A stretch of 64,000 nucleotides of DNA from Petrosia ficiformis (lineage: Eukaryota; Porifera; Demospongiae; Haplosclerida; Petrosiidae), in NCBI GenBank assembly GCA_947044365.1, contig OX345636.1:22663466-22727465 (forward strand). The letters run 5' to 3'. Below the pieces are notes generated by a model, which searched no databases, was not told the DNA's origin, and was given only the letters and a program-made list of their open reading frames with translations. Positions 50,001-60,592 of the stretch are shown one piece after another. Position numbers and translations under genes: made by a program. Numbering within the stretch: position 1 is the stretch's first letter; every line of letters begins with the position of its first letter.

Positions 50001-53000
50001 CCAATCGTAGAAACACGTAGTTAGTCGGTATTTAGTTCAAAATACCATGATGCCAATTAGTGATGTGCGATACGTATCGATATATCGATATTTTCATTGA
50101 ATATCGTGATACAATATTAGCTTTTGGGTGTATCGATACACTGGAATGGACAGTTTAGTAAACATGGTTTTTCTAATTTGTCTAATTTGATACCTAAAAG
50201 TAATTATAAAAAGCTTGTGTGCAGAACTTTCATTGATTCTTTTACCATTTCTTGATAAATACATCCAAATAAGACATTTATTTACATTTTATAAGCGTTT
50301 CAATAATATTTCAAATATCGTGATACTGTATCGTATCGTGATATTTTTGGTAGCGATACACAATACTATTATTTAGTGGTATCGCACATCACTAATGCCA
50401 ATACCGCCCACCCCTAATAGAAATATGATTATTAATATTCTCAGTAACACACAGCAGGTCATCTACTATAATACCTGATGGATGACTAAGTTAACCTGAT
50501 TCGGATCCCTTTGCATATCCACAAACCTAGCCTCAGGAGTAAATTTCTGAATATGATTATATTATAAGTATCTGCCCCACATATACAAACCCTTTACTGT
50601 CAAATGCTGGATCCATTATACTGTCCTTGTAATGAACCCTTACTACAAAATGTGTAAGAGAATGTAAGATCACTTGTATTTGATGATTACACTCATTGTA
50701 CTGGTCCAGTTGATAGCCAATCTACATGTACGTACATGTACTTCCATTGGTTCAATGATGTGAGTCTCAAACTAGAACGGTTCCATTTTGAGTAACAGCT
50801 AAACCACGAGGAAGGATCAAACTCACATTTCCATCTGAAACCAATGTATTAATTTTCTTCCCACAGTTCATACTGTTGGGACAGTACAAGGGAGTCAAAT
50901 AATCGTGGATATGAGAAGAATGATATTTACAGGGCAACCATCTGGAGTTTTAAAGACAATGGAACTGGTAGAATCGTTTCTCATCAAGGTGAGATGATGA
51001 TCAACAAGTTTTACTTCAGAAAGTGAAAAATATCAAACTTCTCCAATACACTTATGAACATCCTCAATTTTCTTACATTCATTATTTTAATATCAACTGG
51101 TTGAAATGAGTGTGGTTTAAAACCCTTGATAACACTATTCATATGATCAATCATTTGTGGTTAGAACTTGATGAGGAGTGCTTACAATTGTACCTTAAGA
51201 TTATGTTTTACAAATTCACAACAATCTGCCAGCTAACCTACATGTACATGTAATTTTGTCTCAGCTCTTACTTCCTGTTGACTCGAGACACTCAGCTTGT
51301 GTCTCATAGCTAAATCAACTCTTTCATCAGGGTTGTTTGAGCTTCTGTTACTAGAACTATAATTCGCCCAACCTACTTTCAGATTTGGGGTTGGTAATCA
51401 AGATATTGTGACCCCAACAGAAAATATCTGAAGTTAAGAGTACTAGCAGCTCCAGAAAAACTGTTTAGACCTGATCAAATGGGTTTTTGCACCAGATGAA
51501 ATGAAACGATCAAATGTTCAAAGTGTTCTTGAAAAACAACAACTTGACAAGGGCAAAATAAAATCAATTCAATATGCTGCTGTATCCCGTAATAGAGAGA
51601 AAACTGAAAATCATTTAATTTTGTTGATGGAGCTGGTCTGTGAATGTGTGTAATAGTACCTTTTTCTCTGTTATTTTAAAATTGCACATCTTCTTATGCC
51701 AATCTCCTCTTCTCTAAACTTCTCCTGAATTTCTTTTACAGAATATCCCAAACTCCTTAAAGCTTCTTCTAGATTCGATAGAAAGTCTAGGCATTATTGA
51801 CAACTTTGAAAATTCTTCACAAATTGCACGTAGCTAGTCACGCCATTTTATATGCCGTAGCACCTCAAGCTTGAACGCACATTCACACAAGTTTGCATCA
51901 AAATAGATGAAAGTACTTGTAGCACGCTTGCAGCTGACTCGACTTGCACTCTCATTTCTCAGTCAAGTTGTGGCTGAACTCTGCTGTACATATACTATTT
52001 ACGGCCATGCATATGATCCCAGAAGTTAGTTTGTGTAGTCATACATGTACATGAACATGTACGTAATAGTACAGGCTAGCTTAATCAGGGTTTCATATAC
52101 ATGTAGCATAGATTTCCTACAACCCTAAATTCCAGACCAAATGTATTTCAATATGCAACAAAACCTCAACTACAAGCCTTCTGAGACACTAAAAGCACCA
52201 GAAGCAACCTCAGAGGACCTAAATTTTATAAACTTTCTCTGGGAAGCATATCCTCATACCCTCCTAGGAGAACAGCTTTTAATTATCATCTACTTAATAA
52301 AAAATCCTGTATGAAACCATACATGTACATGTAGCTATTAAGGTACATGTATATATATTATTATATATTTCTAAATACATTGTAACTGACTTGTTTGAAT
52401 ATTTGATGAACCATTGATGAAAATGGAAACTGTCGAGGGAATTCTGCTACCTGTATTGCCAGGTCTTTATAAGCAAACAGGTCCAACACTCCTTGAAACT
52501 GTGGTTCTGTTGCAACACATACTGGAGTGTAGTCATCAGATGTAAGAAGATTTCTGTAGCATTAGCAATTTAATATATACATGCATAGTCAGTACATTAC
52601 AAATGAACATGAGTATGTACATGTGTATATAATAAAGTACATTTATAGTATACAAATGTACATGTACATGTACATAAAGTGCATGTACACATGTAGTTTC
52701 CCTTTAACAATACAACCCCTTCATAATTTAATTCTGGTGAGCATTGAGCAGCATGCTATATGGAAACTAAATACTCTTTTTGATGAACACAACTGGACTT
52801 AGAATGGCCTTTACACCTTCTTTCTTGGAGCTGTTCATAATCCTCAGCTGTTACAGCTTCATTAGGGAAGATGATGCAAAGAGAAGATTCTGTTCTGTTT
52901 CAGGATGTGTTAGAGACAAAACCAAACTGAAATAAAGTCACTACTTGGTTTTTCTTACTAGCCATCATCCAATAACATGCTCTGAATTTTGGGTGCGCAT

Positions 53001-54287
53001 TAATTAGAATTTTATAGTGTACCTTTCTGCAATTGTAGTACAACTATGCACACTTGCGCACTGTTATTTCCTACCCTGCCAGTGTATAGTGACTTTTTAT
53101 ACATGTACATGTACAATGTAAAATGTAAAATGCATACCACACTTTACAGTATACAATAGTACATGTAACAGTAAGAAAATTTCCAAGATGTGTGCCCTTG
53201 CAGCGTAGGAGACATCTACATGTATATACAACACAATTTCTATTCTATTCATGCAGGTCTTCTTTAGTCCTTTTGGCAATCTTTGAACTTGTGAAGGCAA
53301 CATTTTTTCTATCGCCTCTATTAAAATGCATTAGCTAATAAAATTTTGAAATGCATGTAAAAAAATTTTATAAAGATATGCACCCTGGATGGCCTAGTAT
53401 AACATCTTAGCTTTCTGTTGGTATGATAAGATACGGCATCACAAAGCCGAAAATTTAGTCCTTTTTTCTTTGAAAAGGGCGCAGTTCAACTAATTTTTGT
53501 AAAAATTGACCACACCCATAAATAATTAAAATTTTAACAACGGATTCTGATTGTTCTACTGCTTTTAGTGCTGTGCAAAATACTACTAGATGTCTTGATT
53601 GTTTAAATGAAGTACTTTAAACCTTAAGAATCCCTGTTTACTTGTTTGGAAATAAACATTTCTTCAAGATCGTACATTTCTGTGATAGATACACTGCTAC
53701 TGTCGAGATTAAGTTAACAGAATCTTGTAACACACTACAGCAGTGTGGAAGCTAGTCAGGTAGTACTTTAAATTAAAAGCTTCAAGTATGGAGACATATT
53801 GGACAACAGAAGTGAGATATTTTGACGAAGAAAGCTCCTGTTTGATGTATATTTTTCAAAGTGAATTTTACCTGTTACTGAGTTGACTGAGCAGGTAGAA
53901 GCAAAAGTGGACGAAGAATTAGCAAAGAAAGATGAGATACAACAACGATTTACAATAATAGAATAATTATCTGTTTATTAAATTTTAGCTATGGTAATTA
54001 TCTTCACGGTCCATGTATCCATAGTATACCTAGTTCCGTGTCATGACATCAGTCTATATTGCAATTTCTGGGTATGGTACATGACTGTACATGTACATGT
54101 ATGTACTATTGTAATGCACATGTAAAATTGTAAATATATACATGTACATGTACATGTATTATGTATATGTAAAGTCCCTACTGTTCAAGTATAGTATCTA
54201 CAATAATTATAACATGAATGGATTATATGTAAACTCACGTAAATGCATCTCCATAAGTTTTCATCATAAGTTCATCATAATGTTCCC

Positions 54288-54326
<39 letters not shown>

Positions 54327-54746
54327 TAAAAATAATAATTAATAATTAATGTACATGTACTCCTTGTCACAAGTGTAATCGAAAAGTCAATCCAAATTAT
54401 TGTGGATTAAAAATAATTATTACTATAAGCTCTTCCATCTTAGTGTCAATATGATGAAACTTCTCATGACTTCAATCATGTGAAATACACATGTTGGTGG
54501 AGCTAGAAAGTGAGTGCTATTGGAGAAAGCTTAGGGCCAGTGGTTGATGCAGTGGCCATTACCTCAATTGTACCTGATATCAAGATTTTAAACAAGAGAG
54601 ATCATGATTACCAGTACAAGTATTCTAAAGGTTGGGAAAAAGTTATAAAAATTGCCAGAACCTTTTACTGAAAGGATTTACATGTAGTAAAAGCTATCAT
54701 TCAAACATAGTACATGCAAATACATGCATGATGTTATCAGAGATGT

Positions 54747-54784
<38 letters not shown>

Positions 54785-57700
54785 GCACCTGAGGCAAATG
54801 GAAAAATGAAAAATGAGAGTTGCCTCAGGTGGGATTCGAACCCACGACACTCTGTATGTACATGTACATGTACACATACATGTACATGTACATAATATTA
54901 TTATATGTATTGTAGAGAAATGACATGTACATTGTAGTACATGTGTCAATAAAATGTCCCCATACAGTAACAGTAACTACCTTAGCTCTACTGTCAGTAT
55001 TGTTGTATGTGTGCATAAACTGTACCTGATTTCTAATGAAACCTCATAAAGTTTATCACCCTTGAAACCATATCCCTGTGTACAAGATAAAGAATAGTTA
55101 TAAATATATTACCCAGTGATGAATTGAACATGTGTCATTTTATAGTACAGGTACAATACTGCTAAATTTAAACTGATACACCTACCCAGGACAAGAGCAC
55201 TACAAAATGGATCACATGTAGTACAGTAGTACTGTAACTGTATATACATGTAAATATACAATGTACTCATTGTTTAAAACTAAAGTATTAACCCTTGCCC
55301 ACGTAGGCGGAGTGGAGGGTTGCTGTAATCGTTTTGTCTGTTTGTCTGTCGGCCACTTTGAAAATACTACCAGCAGACGTCAAATCATACAAGGATCAAA
55401 AGTAACAACAGGCTTTTACTAAAACCTTTCTGTTTTAAAGTTATGACAATTTTTGTAGCTCACGGTCACCGTTTAACAACTTTCAGATGACATCAAAAGA
55501 GTTCACTGAATTTACTGAAACACAGCTCATCTTGTTTGAAGCCTATCGCTGTTGAATCACAGCTTGAAATGAAGTACAGTTGAAGTAGTGGCTGCTGCAA
55601 CTTCGAGCTGGCTCTAAGCTTTCTGCCATGACTGGCGATTTCTAGCTCCACCCATTTATTTCATCCACGTGATTGAAGCTGTTTTCAAGTCTGGATTTTA
55701 ACACTGCACTTGTAATCTTATACTATATAGCTAGTAGGACTTGGAGTGTAAGTTGTAATGCACACACACACACACACAATAATCTCAGTATAACAATTGT
55801 AATTTGTAATACTATTAAAATTTATTATTACAGTCAAATATTGTCTGCAGTTATTTCCTTGTCAGTGACTGAATCATTCTCAAATTCTTTCCTAATTCGC
55901 ACTTGTGGTGAGGGTTATGCACTGCAAGTGCATTCATTTCACATGCAGCGACATCTCTGGAGTCCCAGCACCCACCACAAGCAACCTCAGAGGCCCTAAA
56001 TTTACAACAATTTCCTACTGCACCCCTACATCTAACCTTCTTTCCCTTTTCTAACAAAAAAATCCTTTATGAAACCCTAAGAGTAGTACCCTTTCATTGT
56101 CTACTGATCAAAACTCTGAGTGTATATTGGAATGTAATAATTGTATATGCAAAAATCAAAGCCTGGAAGATTGAATAAATGCTCATTATTCAGCATTGAT
56201 ATTTGGTGTGTATGACCACATAGTACCTAGATATTACATTACTTCTTGACAGGTGTTATATAAATAATTATACATGTATAAAGTGAGTATTTTAAATTTA
56301 AGTGATTGATCTCAAGATTACACATGTACCTTTCTACCAATGGAAGATTTTTGCAATACAGTGACATAATATACTGTACATGTAAATTAGTGTTGTTCTT
56401 ACTATTACAGTGTGACAGAACCAAACAACAAGTTGCTTTAACTTGAGAAGGAGATGATTGTTGTTGCAGTGTAACTATAGAATACAAACAAGAGTATAAT
56501 ACTGTATGTAATAATCAAGTACAAGTTATCAGGTTGTTATACCCCACAGGGCCATCCCTATGATTGCCTTCCCATTGCTATGAGGTTTATACATGTATAA
56601 ATTATATACATGTATCAGAGTTTTTGATAAGTTTTGAAGCATGAGCCAAATTGAATCAACAATGGTTAGTGCATGCTCAATTGGGAATACATTTTGAGCC
56701 AATTAACAAAGAGTTAATGCTGTTAGTGACAATATAATCATAATTAACTGCGCCATCTGGCCCAAAGAGAGAATTGTCCTGTGCCAAATAAGAAGCTCTG
56801 TACATGTATATTTGCTGGTGTCATGTGAAATGTCATATGTACATGTAGTTAAGGGGTCTTGGTCAATTAACAGATATTTAGCTGAAGCATATTCCAAACG
56901 TTTTACATGTACAATAATAACTAGTGGCCTATTGGCTAGAGTGCTGGCCTGTCATCGAAAGGTTGCAGGTTCAAGCCCCAACAGGTAGAATAATGACACC
57001 TCAAAGCAATCATAGGGATACCTTTTTTCTCTATTGACATACAAGTACAGTATATATTGTTTATTATTGATTTCTCTACAATTAACAGCCTACATGTACA
57101 ATGTACATTGTACATGTACATGTACATGTAGCTTGCAGTGTACAAAATAAGGTTTAAGTTATGCTAGGCCATTTGGCAGACCAAATGTAATTTTGGTTGA
57201 ACACCTTTCAATTTTGTTCGGACAAATAATTTATGGCTCTGCGATCAGTCAATTAAAATGTTTACTTATATATATAATATTCGCAACCACATAACATCCA
57301 TCTTGGGGCATAAAATCAAACATAACTATAGCTTTAATATTACTGATACATGTATAATTATTAATCTAATTAATAGATGTACATGTGTATTCTGATTTTA
57401 ACACTTTTAATAATAAAGCCACATCACTGTTTGGCACTCTGTCCATCTCAACCTTCCCTTTCTTCCATGTATTGTATGCGACTTTTCTCTTCTTTGTCTC
57501 TGTGACTCATACTTCTCCTAAACTCGATGCTATCTTTATCCTGGCAATTATACTCGACGTTTCGAACTCACAGTGTCACATCTCTGCACAGCTGGACTTA
57601 GGAATTATCGTGGGGTGGGGTTTATGTGAAATTATGTGCATGCGTACAGTGATATTGACCCCACTACAGCAGGAGTTAGCGTCTAAGCGATTGTACAAGA

Positions 57701-60592
57701 TTAAGAGGTAAAGCTGCTGTTACAGGTTAGTTTGCATGGTGTGCTATGGATATGATCGGACAGTAAGACCGACCATGAGCCAATTTGCACGGTCATTTCC
57801 ATGAAATGGTCGGAAATTGACCGATGACCGACTGTTATTTTGTACACTGACTGCTTGTATATAAATGTACATACATGTACATACATGTACATAGACATGT
57901 ATGACATACACAATGTGCCCTGAGAACAGACAGCATTTCAGAAGTAGCCATTTCCCAGTAGTCATCTAACACATTCTGTGATATTAGACCTTCTCCGTCC
58001 ATTTTACTACCTATACCAACACGTTGACAAGTCTGCATTATCGTATCCTCAACCACAAAGAACCTGTGAAAAGAACATTGTTAGCATACACTGTACAATG
58101 TACATGTATTAATTTACAAACAATGTATATTGAAGTAATTATTAAAAGTTAAAGACTCATTTATAGCTATTCACTTCATATAAATACATGTACATGTACA
58201 TGCATGTACATGTACAAATGTATACATAATTATATGCACATACATACATGTACATGTACAGTGGAGTAACAGTAAAATGAACATTGTTAATACGAAAGTC
58301 TGCTTAAAACGAACACTTACATGTACATGTAGTCCCAATTCATTTAGCACAAATACTGATAAAACAAATTTCCACTTTACATGTTATTACAATTAATTCC
58401 TTTGAATAGTTTACATGCGTTTTTTCGTGTCAATAAATTATAACTCTCATAGTTTATAAGACTGAAGATTCCAACTTATTTTGCTAAAAAGAATTGCTAA
58501 GAATGTCTTTGATGTCAATTTTATACTTCACTATCAACATGAAGAGAGCAAGGCAAACGCTTGTAAGTAGTAGGTAACAAGGGGAACACCTGCCTCATCA
58601 TAACTTCTGCATTTCAAACAGTGCTTAACCCACTTACATTGTACATCTACATGTACTTAGACAGAAGATCATCTAAGAAAGCCATAGATATCAAAAACAT
58701 GCTTGTTAGCTACAGGAAAGCAGGAAAGGCGAGTGTTGAAATTTTATTAGTGAGTGGTGCATCTCCAGGGTTAATGATGATGTAGTAATTAATGATATTC
58801 ATTAATACAAATTACTGTTAGTAAGAACCATTATACTTAGTCCCTTGGAATTAATTTTAACGCAACTCCACTGCACATGTATAATTATGCATAAATGTAC
58901 ATGTACATACAAGTAGATGCACATGTACATGTACACATACAAGTACATGTACACGTACATGAATGCTTACAACAGCTGGGCAATAATAGTGATAGTGTCA
59001 CTATCCTAATCAAAATGCTTACTATTACAATATACAATTCATGTACATGTACATGTACATGTAGCTAAAATTTATATCACGATAATTGCCATATAGTTAT
59101 ACGCAAATAATCACACTTCCGAAAAAATCCCCAAAGTGGAAAAATTTTACAGACTCAGGTTTGTTACATTTCGATCATTTCACTCAATTACATAATATGT
59201 AGATTACATGATAGTATTGACTCGTGCAGTACATGCACGTGTACATGAAACTGATGGTCAAAATTTTAAAATCATCCAGCCCTGATGCTTACCCAACAAT
59301 ACTGTAGAAATACTGTTTGAAGTCTTTGATATCATCAGCCTAAATAATAACAAAAGATTGATAATAATAAATGTTACAATGTAGGTTACTTGGACTACAA
59401 ACACAGTTCACGAAGTTGTATCATTATAGTGTTCAGTCAAATATACATGTACATTTGTACATGTACATGTACAGTATCCCTCAATAAAAAGTCCCTGTAG
59501 TAGTACGTAGGTAATGCCAGGGGCAGATTCAGGATTTGTGGTCGGGGAGACTGTAATATTTCTATGGTTCATCTAGAAGGGTGTGGGGACTTGCCGCCCC
59601 AGGAAAAGTGTGATTTTGAACCCATAAAATGGCAATATCATGAAATCTGGGAGTTATTATTGTTATACCAGCTCCTTAGCTATATACATGTACATGTACA
59701 TGTACATTGTATATAAACTAAATATACATGTACTACGCGTTCACTTGATACTAAGTATGCCTTTCTTGCTAGAGCTGGAAGTAATATCTAGGGTTGATGC
59801 TTATGTATTTAGTTTTGTGGGTGGGGTGTTCACAAGCAACTCTCAAACTTCAAACAACTGAAGATTCTACATGTAACTTGATTTAGAGTTGTCAATAAAG
59901 CCATTTATGTAAAAGTTATGCTTCGCTTACATTGGTGCTTGAAAACAGCTGTCTGAAAGTTTACTATTCGCCCAATTTACCTACAATGTACATGTATATA
60001 ACTTTCACATGTATCCATTGATACAAAAATAATTCTTCATATGTTGAAGAAAAGCAACAAGGCAAACATTTGCACACAAAAGTCTCCCATCTTGCGTAAA
60101 TCTATGCGTAACACATGCATACTATGGTAGGAACATAGTACATTGTACATGTACATGTACATGCGTACTACAAGTACATGTATATTTACATTACAGAAAC
60201 CTTTTATTGAGGGATACTGTACATGTACAAACAGGGTGCTTTATAATTACATGTGTATGGGTTAAGTTATACATGTAGAAATAGTTTCATGTACATGTGT
60301 AACTATAATTAAGCCTACATGTATATTGTATGTACATGTACATGTACATGTACATAATAATCAGTGTGCACTTAGAATGTGTTGTAATGACACAATTAGG
60401 CTTAGACAAATCTCAACACTCTGGAGGAACAACCCTCAATATACATTGTACACGTACATGTATTTTTCCACTCTGAAAGTAAATTAAAAAGTATCAGTAT
60501 AATCAACTCACTTTCACAGGAGGTTTAATGACAAGCCTTAGCTGTTGTTTCCTGTGACTTCGATACTCTTCAATAAACTGATCTTGTTTTCC
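38003..60592 (-). CDS. EXOC6: Exocyst complex subunit 6 / Sec15, C-terminal 562 aa (5' partial)
   Basis: Minus-strand exons: 60592-60512, 59339-59293, 58063-57910, 56474-56403, 55075-55026, 54286-54239, 52894-52817, 52553-52391, 47829-47777, 47376-47312, 46603-46557, 43238-43168, 42875-42815, 42424-42245, 41967-41887, 41202-41142, 40589-40489, 39370-39255, 38162-38003. Phases agree throughout (1689 nt, TAG at 38005-38003). Sec15 landmarks in order: FIEEYRSHRKQQLRL, FFVVEDTIMQT, EFPRQFPFSSMV, TEIDEGVRKSVNLLLTKSMS, SRLYGFSIFK, VYDWTPKEP, SNFMIFTKLP, LLNMFFDSGW. Sec15 is the exocyst subunit that binds Rab GTPases and tethers secretory vesicles at the plasma membrane. The first third is not found between 60593 and 64000 and must lie beyond the window. 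The 78-nt exon 52894-52817 is phase-symmetric and has no clear counterpart in animal Sec15. Confidence 0.92.
40048..40290 (+). mobile_element. GTTTTTGATAAGC MITE, copy 1
   Basis: Starts CAGTGTTTTTGATAAGCTCA and continues with TTGGCCAAA and GGCTCAACAATGGTTAG motifs shared with copies at 46842-47056 and 56616-56815. A TACATG-rich insertion expands its left part. It lies in EXOC6 between the exons at 40489 and 39370. Confidence 0.6.
40711..41061. repeat. Long palindrome: 141-bp arms, 69-bp spacer
   Basis: 40711-40851 is the reverse complement of 40921-41061; I found no mismatch by eye. Both arms therefore encode the same low-complexity frame on opposite strands. The spacer holds GTTTGTAACTTTGTATACAA and has its own small hairpin. 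It sits in an EXOC6 intron of 552 bp, so a large stem would form in the transcript. Confidence 0.85.
41504..41848 (+). mobile_element. hAT-type MITE with perfect 8-bp target duplication (copy 1)
   Basis: Ends TAGTGATGTGCGATACG and CGCACATCCCTA are inverted. They are flanked by CTATAGTG at 41496-41503 and 41849-41856. 345 bp, no ORF. ATCG-rich subterminal repeats (TATCGATA, ATATCGTGATAC). Closely similar to 50058-50394. Confidence 0.92.
42640..42790. repeat. (TA)/(TACATG) low-complexity tract
   Basis: Alternating TATATA and ACATGTATATA, about 150 bp, beside the exon ending at 42815. Confidence 0.85.
43903..44475 (+). mobile_element. TTAA-flanked piggyBac-like MITE nested in the hAT element
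   Basis: TTAA at 43899-43902 and 44476-44479. Ends CCCTTAGAGGACTGATG and CTCAGTGGTCTAAGGA are imperfect inverted repeats. Removing it rejoins an uninterrupted hAT frame (STEAQQLSI to NDSFSKGRF). 573 bp, no transposase. Confidence 0.8.
44911..45342 (+). pseudogene. hAT transposase fragment (ZBED1/4-like)
   Basis: 142 codons. GNGKNTVNAVKSLD, PCVGHTLQLSVLKS, HFYRSPKASAKLREKQ, NDCVKRWGSMYAMLNRFIEQ and SGEKYPTLGIVHPLL follow the central and C-terminal part of ZBED-type hAT transposases, where the C-x-x-H and R-W motifs are conserved. Upstream parts are present but have stops, and the dimerisation tail is missing. Not functional. Confidence 0.85.
45541..46137 (+). mobile_element. TA-flanked 597-bp element with 21-bp perfect inverted ends carrying a HIRAN-like ORF
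   Basis: Both ends read CCGTAGATTGGGAAATTTTC inward, with one further identical base, and TA dinucleotides flank it. Subterminal motifs (TTTTCGCTGG, TTTTCGCCAG, TTTTCGTCG) repeat. It contains the ORF at 45671-45988. No transposase. The TA target site suggests mobilisation by a Tc1/mariner-like or related enzyme. Confidence 0.85.
45671..45988 (+). CDS. HIRAN-like domain fragment inside a DNA element
   Basis: 104 aa. Residues about 27-70 read CVRGYHIYRELWDAVVGEEL, REHGNATDMYAVAVIKD. The WDA-x-x-GE-x-L, RE-x-x-N-x-x-D-x-YAVAV pattern matches the HIRAN core (single-strand DNA-end binding in SNF2-type helicases; also found in many small invertebrate ORFs). The expected following GHLP-type segment is absent and the C-terminal 30 residues are unrelated, so it may be truncated. 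Expression unknown. Confidence 0.5.
46153..46489 (-). mobile_element. tRNA-derived SINE
   Basis: Minus-strand tRNA-like head (46237-46308) followed by CTCTCATTTTTCATTTTTCC and a (CTTT)n tail. An identical 27-bp block (TACATGATGTTATCTGAGAT and onward) lies at 46153-46179 and 46463-46489. The same block ends the truncated copy near 54727, so it belongs to the element rather than being only a target duplication. Confidence 0.75.
46237..46308 (-). tRNA. tRNA-like sequence (SINE head; GGA in the anticodon position)
   Basis: 72 nt with acceptor stem GCCTTGG/CTGAGGC (two wobble pairs), D-arm GCTC..GAGC, anticodon stem TCTGT/GCAGA with loop CTGGAGT, and T-arm GTGGG TTCGAAT CCCAC. Both polymerase III boxes are intact. 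A GGA anticodon would mean serine, but the short variable loop is wrong for tRNA-Ser. With the repeated tail this is better read as a SINE head than a working tRNA. Confidence 0.55.
46842..47056 (+). mobile_element. GTTTTTGATAAGC MITE, copy 2 (most complete)
   Basis: Left CAGTGTTTTTGATAAGCTCA, right CTTACCAAAAACTGTG, imperfectly inverted. Internal inverted GGCCCAAAGAG / CTCTTTGGGCC. EXOC6 intron. Confidence 0.7.
47830..49436. other. EXOC6 intron (start), nothing recognised
   Basis: Upstream part of the 4.5-kb intron between the exons at 52391 and 47829. Contains a CCCTCAATAAAA motif near 48088 that matches the ends of the 59.5-kb MITE, and short unassigned frames. Confidence 0.4.
49437..50416 (+). 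mobile_element. hAT-like element with 8-bp target duplication, containing a nested hAT MITE
   Basis: Left TAGGGGGATGGGCGGTAT and right ATACCGCCCACCCCTA are inverted. ATAGAAAT flanks both sides (49429-49436 and 50417-50424). The left 120 bp, together with its flank, are tandemly duplicated (49437-49557 and about 49580-49690). The insertion at 50058-50394 accounts for a third of its length. Confidence 0.85.
50058..50394 (+). mobile_element. hAT-type MITE copy 2, nested
   Basis: 337 bp, ends TAGTGATGTGCGATACG and CGCACATCACTA, perfect target duplication ATGCCAAT at 50050-50057 and 50395-50402. About 95 percent like the 41.5-kb copy by eye. Confidence 0.92.
50450..50870 (-). pseudogene. NHL-repeat-like remnant
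   Basis: Minus-strand pieces VSDGNVSLILPRGLAVTQNG, DPAFDSKGFVYV and LSHPSGIIVDDLL recall NHL beta-propeller blades (P-x-G-[IL]-A-V-x-x-x-G-x-[IL]-x-V). They are in different frames with stops, so this is at best a decayed gene fragment in an EXOC6 intron. Confidence 0.3.
51450..51653 (+). pseudogene. Possible BEN-like domain fragment
   Basis: An open frame to TAA 51651-51653 reads LDLIKWVFAPDEMKRSNVQ, then QQLDKGKIKSIQYAAVS. This resembles the BEN pattern (L-x-x-x-V-F-x-x-x-E-[LM]-x-x-S-N, then L-D-x-x-K-[ILV]-x-x-I). Short, isolated, no convincing start. Weak. Confidence 0.25.
52120..52320. repeat. Dispersed repeat, copy 1
   Basis: Shares GCAACCTCAGAGG-CCTAAATTT, then TAATAAAAAATCCT-TATGAAACC, with 55950-56090. 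Class unknown. Confidence 0.5.
54287..54345 (+). repeat. (AAT)n microsatellite at a splice acceptor
   Basis: On the minus strand this (ATT)n tract directly precedes the TTATTAG acceptor of the EXOC6 exon 54286-54239, acting as its pyrimidine-poor acceptor region. Confidence 0.85.
54484..54680 (-). repeat. CCCTCGCCGCG family, diverged partial copy
   Basis: Minus-strand order AAAGTTATAAAAATT.. block to GCTCCACCAACATG end resembles 28770-28970. Heavily diverged. Confidence 0.4.
54727..54855 (-). mobile_element. Truncated tRNA-derived SINE
   Basis: 3' half only of the 46.2-kb SINE: GTGTCGTGGGTTCGAATCCC, the CTCATTTTTCATTTTTCC body, (CTTT)n and CTACATCTCTGATAACATC. The tRNA 5' half is missing. 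Confidence 0.75.
55292..55680 (+). repeat. CCCTCGCCGCG family, copy in an EXOC6 intron
   Basis: ACCCTTGCCCACGTAGGCGG, then GTAATCGTTTTGTCTGTTTG, ACCAGCAGACGTCAAATCAT, and TTCTAGCTCCACCCATTTAT near the end. About 75-80 percent like 28570-28990 by eye. Confidence 0.65.
55950..56090. repeat. Dispersed repeat, copy 2
   Basis: Matches 52190-52320 in the GCAACCTCAGAGGCCCTAAA and AATCCTTTATGAAACCCTAA parts. Confidence 0.5.
56616..56815 (+). mobile_element. GTTTTTGATAAGC MITE, copy 3
   Basis: Starts CAGAGTTTTTGATAAGTTTT, with ATTTTGAGCCAATTAACAAAG and GGCCCAAAGAGAGAA in an order inverted relative to copy 2, so the element inverts around its centre. Confidence 0.6.
56925..57035 (+). mobile_element. 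tRNA-related SINE with AAAGCAATCATAGGGATAC tail
   Basis: A-box-like TTGGCTAGAGTGCTGG and B-box-like GGTTCAAGCC about 30 bp apart, followed by the CAAAGCAATCATAGGGATAC tail and a T-run. The tail matches those at 1652-1725, 6141-6175 and (inverted) 14125. Confidence 0.65.
58259..58873 (+). mobile_element. pogo/Tigger-like MITE
   Basis: Left CAGTGGAGTAACAGTAAAAT, right inverse CAGTGGAGTTGCGTTAAAAT. TA precedes the left end; the right flank reads CA. The ends resemble pogo/Tigger termini (CAGTGGA..TCG.TAAAACGAA). 615 bp, no ORF. Confidence 0.7.
59472..60219 (+). mobile_element. TA-flanked MITE with CAGTATCCCTCAATAAAA ends
   Basis: Left CAGTATCCCTCAATAAAAAG and right CCTTTTATTGAGGGATACTG are inverted, with TA on both sides. 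748 bp. Inside, near 59520, is the start of another element (CAGGGGCAGATTCAGGATTT). Confidence 0.8.
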
